A DNA stretch of 9,974 nucleotides, from positions 1 through 9,974 of the forward strand of contig JAHHSC010000045.1 in assembly GCA_020025455.1 (NCBI GenBank), given 5' to 3'. Source of the stretch: Lawsonibacter sp. Its GTDB lineage: Bacteria > Bacillota > Clostridia > Oscillospirales > Oscillospiraceae. The notes beneath the pieces are model-generated. The model was not told the origin of the DNA, did no database searches, and saw only the letters and a list, made by a program, of their open reading frames with translations. The position numbers were made by a program, and so were the translations under genes. Below, piece after piece: positions 6,499 to 9,974 of this stretch (positions are counted from its first letter, which is position 1; each line of letters opens with the position of its first letter).

Positions 6499-6527
6499 AG
6501 TATAATCCTATTTTTTGGAAAAGTCCA
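6499..6527 (-). promoter_or_regulatory. Promoter for the CmpB-like gene
   Basis: On the minus strand, -35-like TGGACT (6522-6527; 4 of 6) and -10 TATACT (6499-6504; 5 of 6) are separated by 17 nt. The predicted start is near 6492, leaving a leader of about 34 nt. The plus strand of the same spot reads TATAAT (6501-6506) but has no matching -35. Confidence 0.55.
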
Positions 6528-6566
6528 TGGATCAAGCTCCGCCCCTGTGCGGCGGCCGGCCCGCTC

Positions 6567-6596
6567 TTGACAGAAAAGGGCGGAACATTGTATGCT
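6567..6596 (+). promoter_or_regulatory. Promoter for the GTPase-NYN gene
   Basis: A perfect -35 TTGACA (6567-6572) and a weaker -10 TATGCT (6591-6596) are separated by 18 nt. The predicted start near 6603 gives a leader of only about 28 nt, too short for the leader-peptide attenuator seen before tet(M). The Shine-Dalgarno is AAGGA (6614-6618, 12-nt spacing), rather long; GGTGA at 6622-6626 is a weaker alternative. Confidence 0.65.
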
Positions 6597-6630
6597 GTCA
6601 GGGAAGCAAACATAAGGAACTGGTGACGCA

Positions 6631-9249
6631 ATGAAAAAACTGGTGATTGGAATTCTGGCCCATGTGGACGCGGGAAAAACCACCCTGTCCGAGGCCCTTT
6701 TATATGAGAGCGGCACCCTGCGGAAGCTGGGGCGCGTGGACCACGGGGATGCGTTTCTGGATACAGACAGCCTGGAGCGGGAGCGGGGCATCACGATTTT
6801 CTCCAAGCAGGCGGTGCTGACCACCGGCGGCACGCAGCTGCTGCTTCTGGACACGCCGGGGCACGTGGACTTTTCCGCTGAGATGGAGCGCACCCTCCAG
6901 GTGCTGGACTATGCCGTTTTGGTCATCTCCGGCACGGACGGGGTCCAGAGCCATACCAGAACGGTCTGGCGGCTGCTGCGGGAGTACCGGGTGCCCACCG
7001 TCCTCTTTGTGAACAAGATGGATCTGGCTGGAACCGACAAGGCCGCCCTGCTGACAAAGCTCCAGAACCAGCTGGATGGGGGCGTCGTGGACTTCACCGA
7101 TGAGGAGAGCCGGAATGAGGGCGCAGCCACCGGCAGCGAGGAGGCCCTGGAGCACTATCTGGAAGCGGGCAGCGTGCCCGGCGACCTGGTGAGGCAGCTG
7201 ATCGCCCAGCGGCGGATCTTCCCCTGCTGGTTTGGCTCGGCACTGAAGCTGGAGGGAATTACCGAACTGCTGGCCGGACTGGACGCCTACACCGTCCAGC
7301 CGCACTGGGGCACGGAGTTTGGCGCGAAAGTCTTTAAAATCACCCGGGATCAAAATACCCGCCTCACCTGGATGAAGCTCACCGGGGGCACGCTGGCGGC
7401 GAAGAGCGTACTGTCCGGCACGGATGGGGAGGAGCACTGGCAGGAGAAAGCCGACCAGCTGCGCATCTACTCCGGGGACAAGTTCCGCACGGTGGACCGG
7501 GCAGAAGCGGGCGACGTGGTCGCCGTCACCGGCCTGGAGCGCACCTGGGCCGGGCAGGGTCTGGGCCGGGAGGCGGCCTCCGGCCAGCCCTGGCTGGAGC
7601 CGGTTCTGACCTACCAGCTCATTCTACCCCAGGGCACCGATCCCCATACCGCCCTGCCCAAGCTGCGCCAGCTGGAGGAGGAGGACCCCATGCTCCGAAT
7701 TCTCTGGGACAAGCAGTGGAAGGAGATCCATGTGCAGCTTATGGGGCAGGTCCAGCTGGAGATCCTCCGCAGTGTCATTTTAGAGCGGTTCGGCATGGAG
7801 GTGGAATTTGGCGCCGGCTCCATCGTCTACCGGGAGACCATCGCCGCACCGGTCGAGGGCGTGGGACACTTCGAGCCGCTGCGCCATTACGCCGAGGTGC
7901 ACCTGCTGATGGAGCCGCTGCCCCGGGGAAGCGGACTGAAATTTGCCACCGCTGTCCCTACCGACCGGCTTGACCTGAACTGGCAGCGGCTTATTCTGAC
8001 GCATTTGGCGGAGCGGGAGCACCCCGGCGTGCTCACCGGTGCCCCGATCACCGACATGAAGCTGACGCTGACAGCAGGCAAGGCGGCCCTGAAGCATACC
8101 GAGGGCGGCGACTTCCGCCAGGCCACCTATCGGGCGGTACGCCAGGGCCTTATGCAGGCGGAGAACATCCTGCTGGAGCCGTTCTATGACTTCCGTCTGG
8201 AGCTGCCCCCTGACTGCGTGGGCCGTGCGATGAACGACATTCAGATGATGGGCGGGTCCATCGAAAGCCACGAGAACGACGGGGAGCTGTCCGTGCTCAC
8301 CGGATGCGCGCCCGTGTCCGGTATGCGGGACTACTGGCAGGAGCTGGCCTCCTACGCCAGAGGTCTGGGCAGACTTTCCTGCACGGTTCGGGGCTATGAG
8401 CCATGTGCCGATCAGAAAAAAGTGGTGGAGGCTGTGGGCTACGATCCGGAGCGGGATGTGGACAACCCTGCCGACTCTGTATTCTGTGCCCACGGCCGGG
8501 GCTTCATCGTGCCCTGGTACAAGGTCCGGGACTATATGCAGGTGGAGGGGCTGTCCCTCGGGGAGGAGGAGCCCCAGGCGGAACAGTCCAGACCCAAGCC
8601 CCGCACCGCCCCCGGCGGAAGTCTGGAGCAGGATAAGGAGCTTCAGGCCATCTTCGAGCAGACCTACGGCAAGGTGTCCCAGCGCACCTCCTTCGAGCCG
8701 CAGAAGAAGCCGGCCCGCACCTCGCTGAGCGAGAAGTACGACATCAAGGAGCAGTACTCCGGACCGGAGTATCTGCTGGTGGACGGCTACAACATCATCT
8801 TCGCCTGGGACGAGCTGAACGAGATCGCCCGCCAGGACGTTTCGGCCGCCCGCAGTATGCTGGAGGACATTTTGGCCAACTACCGGGCGTACCGGAAATG
8901 CGAGACCATTCTGGTCTTTGATGCCTATAAGGTGAAGGGAAACCCCGGCTCGGTGGAGAAGAAAAACGGTATCTTTGTGGTGTACACCAAGGAGGCGGAG
9001 ACTGCGGACTCCTACATCGAGCGGACGACCTACGACCTGAGTAAGGACCACCGGGTCCGCGTGGCCACCTCAGACGGCATGGAGCAGATGATTATTCTGG
9101 GGCACGGGGCGCTGCGTGTGTCGGCCCGGAACTTCAGAGCCGAGGTGGAGCAGGCCGAGGGCGAGATTGCCAATCTGGTGTTCCGGCATAACCAGAGAAA
9201 CAAGAGCCTGGCGCAGGTCAAAAACACCGCGCGGGTGACAAAAAAGTAA
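6631..9249 (+). CDS. EF-G/TetM-type ribosomal GTPase fused to a C-terminal NYN (YacP/Rae1-like) nuclease domain (872 aa)
   Basis: The GTPase domain is intact: AHVDAGKT (10-17), RGIT (52-55), DTPGH (74-78), NKMD (128-131) and GSA (202-204). EF-G-like domains follow: II (about 225-310), III (323-400), IV (405-525) and V (525-640). This is the architecture of tetracycline ribosomal protection proteins, normally about 640 residues. A low-complexity linker (about 640-710) leads to a NYN domain (711-850) with VDGYNIIF (717-724), LVFDAY (761-766), TADSYIE (791-797) and ATSDGMEQ (812-819). These Asp-rich motifs are those of YacP/Rae1, a B. subtilis ribosome-associated RNase that cuts mRNA in the A site. 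Residues at the domain IV tip corresponding to the Tet(M) SPVSTP loop read LKHTEG (487-492), so drug protection is doubtful. I infer a ribosome-docking factor that cleaves mRNA or rRNA. The gene is monocistronic, with its own promoter and terminator. Confidence 0.92.
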   Translation: MKKLVIGILAHVDAGKTTLSEALLYESGTLRKLGRVDHGDAFLDTDSLERERGITIFSKQAVLTTGGTQLLLLDTPGHVDFSAEMERTLQVLDYAVLVISGTDGVQSHTRTVWRLLREYRVPTVLFVNKMDLAGTDKAALLTKLQNQLDGGVVDFTDEESRNEGAATGSEEALEHYLEAGSVPGDLVRQLIAQRRIFPCWFGSALKLEGITELLAGLDAYTVQPHWGTEFGAKVFKITRDQNTRLTWMKLTGGTLAAKSVLSGTDGEEHWQEKADQLRIYSGDKFRTVDRAEAGDVVAVTGLERTWAGQGLGREAASGQPWLEPVLTYQLILPQGTDPHTALPKLRQLEEEDPMLRILWDKQWKEIHVQLMGQVQLEILRSVILERFGMEVEFGAGSIVYRETIAAPVEGVGHFEPLRHYAEVHLLMEPLPRGSGLKFATAVPTDRLDLNWQRLILTHLAEREHPGVLTGAPITDMKLTLTAGKAALKHTEGGDFRQATYRAVRQGLMQAENILLEPFYDFRLELPPDCVGRAMNDIQMMGGSIESHENDGELSVLTGCAPVSGMRDYWQELASYARGLGRLSCTVRGYEPCADQKKVVEAVGYDPERDVDNPADSVFCAHGRGFIVPWYKVRDYMQVEGLSLGEEEPQAEQSRPKPRTAPGGSLEQDKELQAIFEQTYGKVSQRTSFEPQKKPARTSLSEKYDIKEQYSGPEYLLVDGYNIIFAWDELNEIARQDVSAARSMLEDILANYRAYRKCETILVFDAYKVKGNPGSVEKKNGIFVVYTKEAETADSYIERTTYDLSKDHRVRVATSDGMEQMIILGHGALRVSARNFRAEVEQAEGEIANLVFRHNQRNKSLAQVKNTARVTKK

Positions 9250-9286
9250 AAAAAGAGGTCTGATCGGCAGGATCAGACCTCTTTTT
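9250..9286. terminator. Bidirectional intrinsic terminator between convergent genes
   Basis: A perfect 11-bp stem (GAGGTCTGATC 9255-9265, GATCAGACCTC 9271-9281, loop GGCAG) is flanked by A5 (9250-9254) and T5 (9282-9286), so it can terminate transcription in both directions. It begins right after the GTPase stop codon (9247-9249). The last T of its tail is also the first base of the convergent hydrolase's stop codon, an extremely compact arrangement. Confidence 0.93.
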
Positions 9287-9974
9287 CAGTTTGCAGGAGA
9301 TGCGCTGAGGGCGGCAAAGTATGTATCCTTCTCCACCGTGTGGGACTTTAGGTAAGTGAGCCACTTCTTGCAGTACTCACCGTTCAGATGGACCCCGTCC
9401 TTGCTGGCGTCGTAGGGCAGGGCATTATTTTCGTCAATGAAGTCGGAGTAGAGATCCAGATAGACCACCTTTTTCTCCTGGGCGGCCTTTTTTATCAGGT
9501 CGTTGTAGATGCGCAGGTGTTCGTTATTGAGGTAGGGCCGCTTGAGAACCTCGCCCACCTTCTGCTCGTTCAGGGGGATCAGATTCTGGATGTAGATGAC
9601 AGCGTTGGGCTGAGCGGCGCGGATGGAGTCGATGGCGGCGCAGTAGTTCTTGTAGAAGCCGTCGTCATCGTAGTAGCCCAGCTCGTTGATGCCCAGAGAG
9701 AGGTAGACCTGGTCATACGGCTCCAGCCCCAGGGCCTCGATGAGGGTGTACTCCTTGCCATTGATGGTGATGGCCTTTTTGCTGGACAGGTTGAAGATGG
9801 ACAGGCCGTTGGAGGTCAGGTTCGTTCCGTTGTTGATGCCGCTGTAGATCAGGAAGCCGTCGGTGCGGGAATCACCCACAAAGGCGGACGTTTTAAAAAA
9901 GTTGTTTTCCACCGGGGTCCGCTCAGGCGCAGGCTGGGTGAAGTCGTAGAGGGGGGAGGCGGGCTGAACCGGTG
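9286..9974 (-). CDS. SGNH/GDSL-family hydrolase, 5' end outside window (228 residues visible)
   Basis: The frame is open to the window edge; the GTG at 9912 is internal rather than a start, because the frame continues upstream with a Pro-rich segment (PVQPASPLYDFTQPAPERTP) and no ribosome site precedes it. The hydrolase blocks are clear in visible-fragment numbering: FVGDSRTDG (31-39, catalytic Ser35), LGINELG (93-99, oxyanion-hole Asn) and DGVHLN (192-197, catalytic Asp192 and His195). Such enzymes remove or transfer acyl groups on esters, often on cell-wall or capsular glycans. The Pro-rich lead-in looks like a linker after a signal peptide or membrane anchor, so an extracytoplasmic location is likely but its anchor is not visible. 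The substrate is unknown. It converges on the GTPase-NYN gene and shares its terminator. Confidence 0.85.
   Translation of the reverse strand, partial: PVQPASPLYDFTQPAPERTPVENNFFKTSAFVGDSRTDGFLIYSGINNGTNLTSNGLSIFNLSSKKAITINGKEYTLIEALGLEPYDQVYLSLGINELGYYDDDGFYKNYCAAIDSIRAAQPNAVIYIQNLIPLNEQKVGEVLKRPYLNNEHLRIYNDLIKKAAQEKKVVYLDLYSDFIDENNALPYDASKDGVHLNGEYCKKWLTYLKSHTVEKDTYFAALSASPAN

Noticed and set aside
6501..6506. Perfect TATAAT on the plus strand as a second promoter for the GTPase gene
   Set aside because: No acceptable -35 lies 16-18 nt upstream; the match arises from the minus-strand -10 box at the same place.
6459..6893. 145-codon N-terminal extension of the CmpB-like protein
   Set aside because: It would cross two promoters and overlap the start of the divergent GTPase gene; the extension is Arg/Ser-rich, whereas the ATG at 6458 has a good Shine-Dalgarno and the family's normal N-terminus.
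7780..9051. Long minus-strand open frame (423 codons) inside the GTPase-NYN gene
   Set aside because: Antisense to a well-supported gene, with a compositionally odd product and no ribosome site or recognisable domain.
6631..9249. Tetracycline resistance gene (tet(M)-like)
   Set aside because: The NYN fusion, the replaced domain IV tip loop, the lack of an attenuator leader and the absence of mobile-element neighbours all point to a chromosomal translation factor rather than a resistance determinant.

Overview
The window (about 60% GC by eye) looks like chromosomal DNA of a gut-type Clostridia bacterium of the Oscillospiraceae group (Flavonifractor, Pseudoflavonifractor or Intestinimonas-like). 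I base this on the gene families (DegV, DUF1836, CmpB-like membrane protein, DUF2156 acyltransferase, TetM-like GTPase fused to a NYN nuclease), on strong AGGAGG-type ribosome binding sites, and on AT-rich sigma-A-type promoters set in GC-rich DNA. The taxonomic call is an inference. I saw no transposase, phage gene, CRISPR array, tRNA or rRNA.

Layout. Positions 1-47 are a long imperfect palindrome at the window edge. A two-gene minus-strand unit (656 to 86) encodes a small acidic protein and a stand-alone NIF3/CutA-type PII-like domain protein. It has its own promoter (687-716). Next, a minus-strand run is transcribed from about 5472 down to 923: DUF1836 regulator, DegV lipid-binding protein, PrmA (ribosomal protein L11 methyltransferase), a calcineurin-type metallophosphatase and a DUF2156 GNAT-fold acyltransferase. 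Gaps are 19-41 nt, every gene has a good Shine-Dalgarno, and a strong intrinsic terminator lies at 871-909. The run starts at a well-formed promoter (5479-5507) whose start region is covered by a bipartite dyad, a good candidate for an autoregulatory operator of the DUF1836 protein. Upstream, also on the minus strand, is a CmpB-like membrane protein with a long charged coiled-coil tail.

A divergent promoter region (about 6459-6630) separates that membrane gene from the only plus-strand gene, 6631-9249. This 872-residue protein joins a complete EF-G/TetM-type ribosomal GTPase to a C-terminal NYN nuclease domain of the YacP/Rae1 type. It ends in a bidirectional terminator shared with a convergent, 5'-truncated SGNH/GDSL hydrolase gene (9974 to 9286).

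Together the region is mostly housekeeping: ribosome-related functions (PrmA, GTPase-nuclease), lipid and envelope functions (DegV, DUF2156, CmpB-like protein, SGNH hydrolase) and regulation. The most promising undescribed biology is the GTPase-nuclease fusion, which suggests a factor that docks in the ribosomal A site and cleaves mRNA there. It is probably not a tetracycline resistance determinant.
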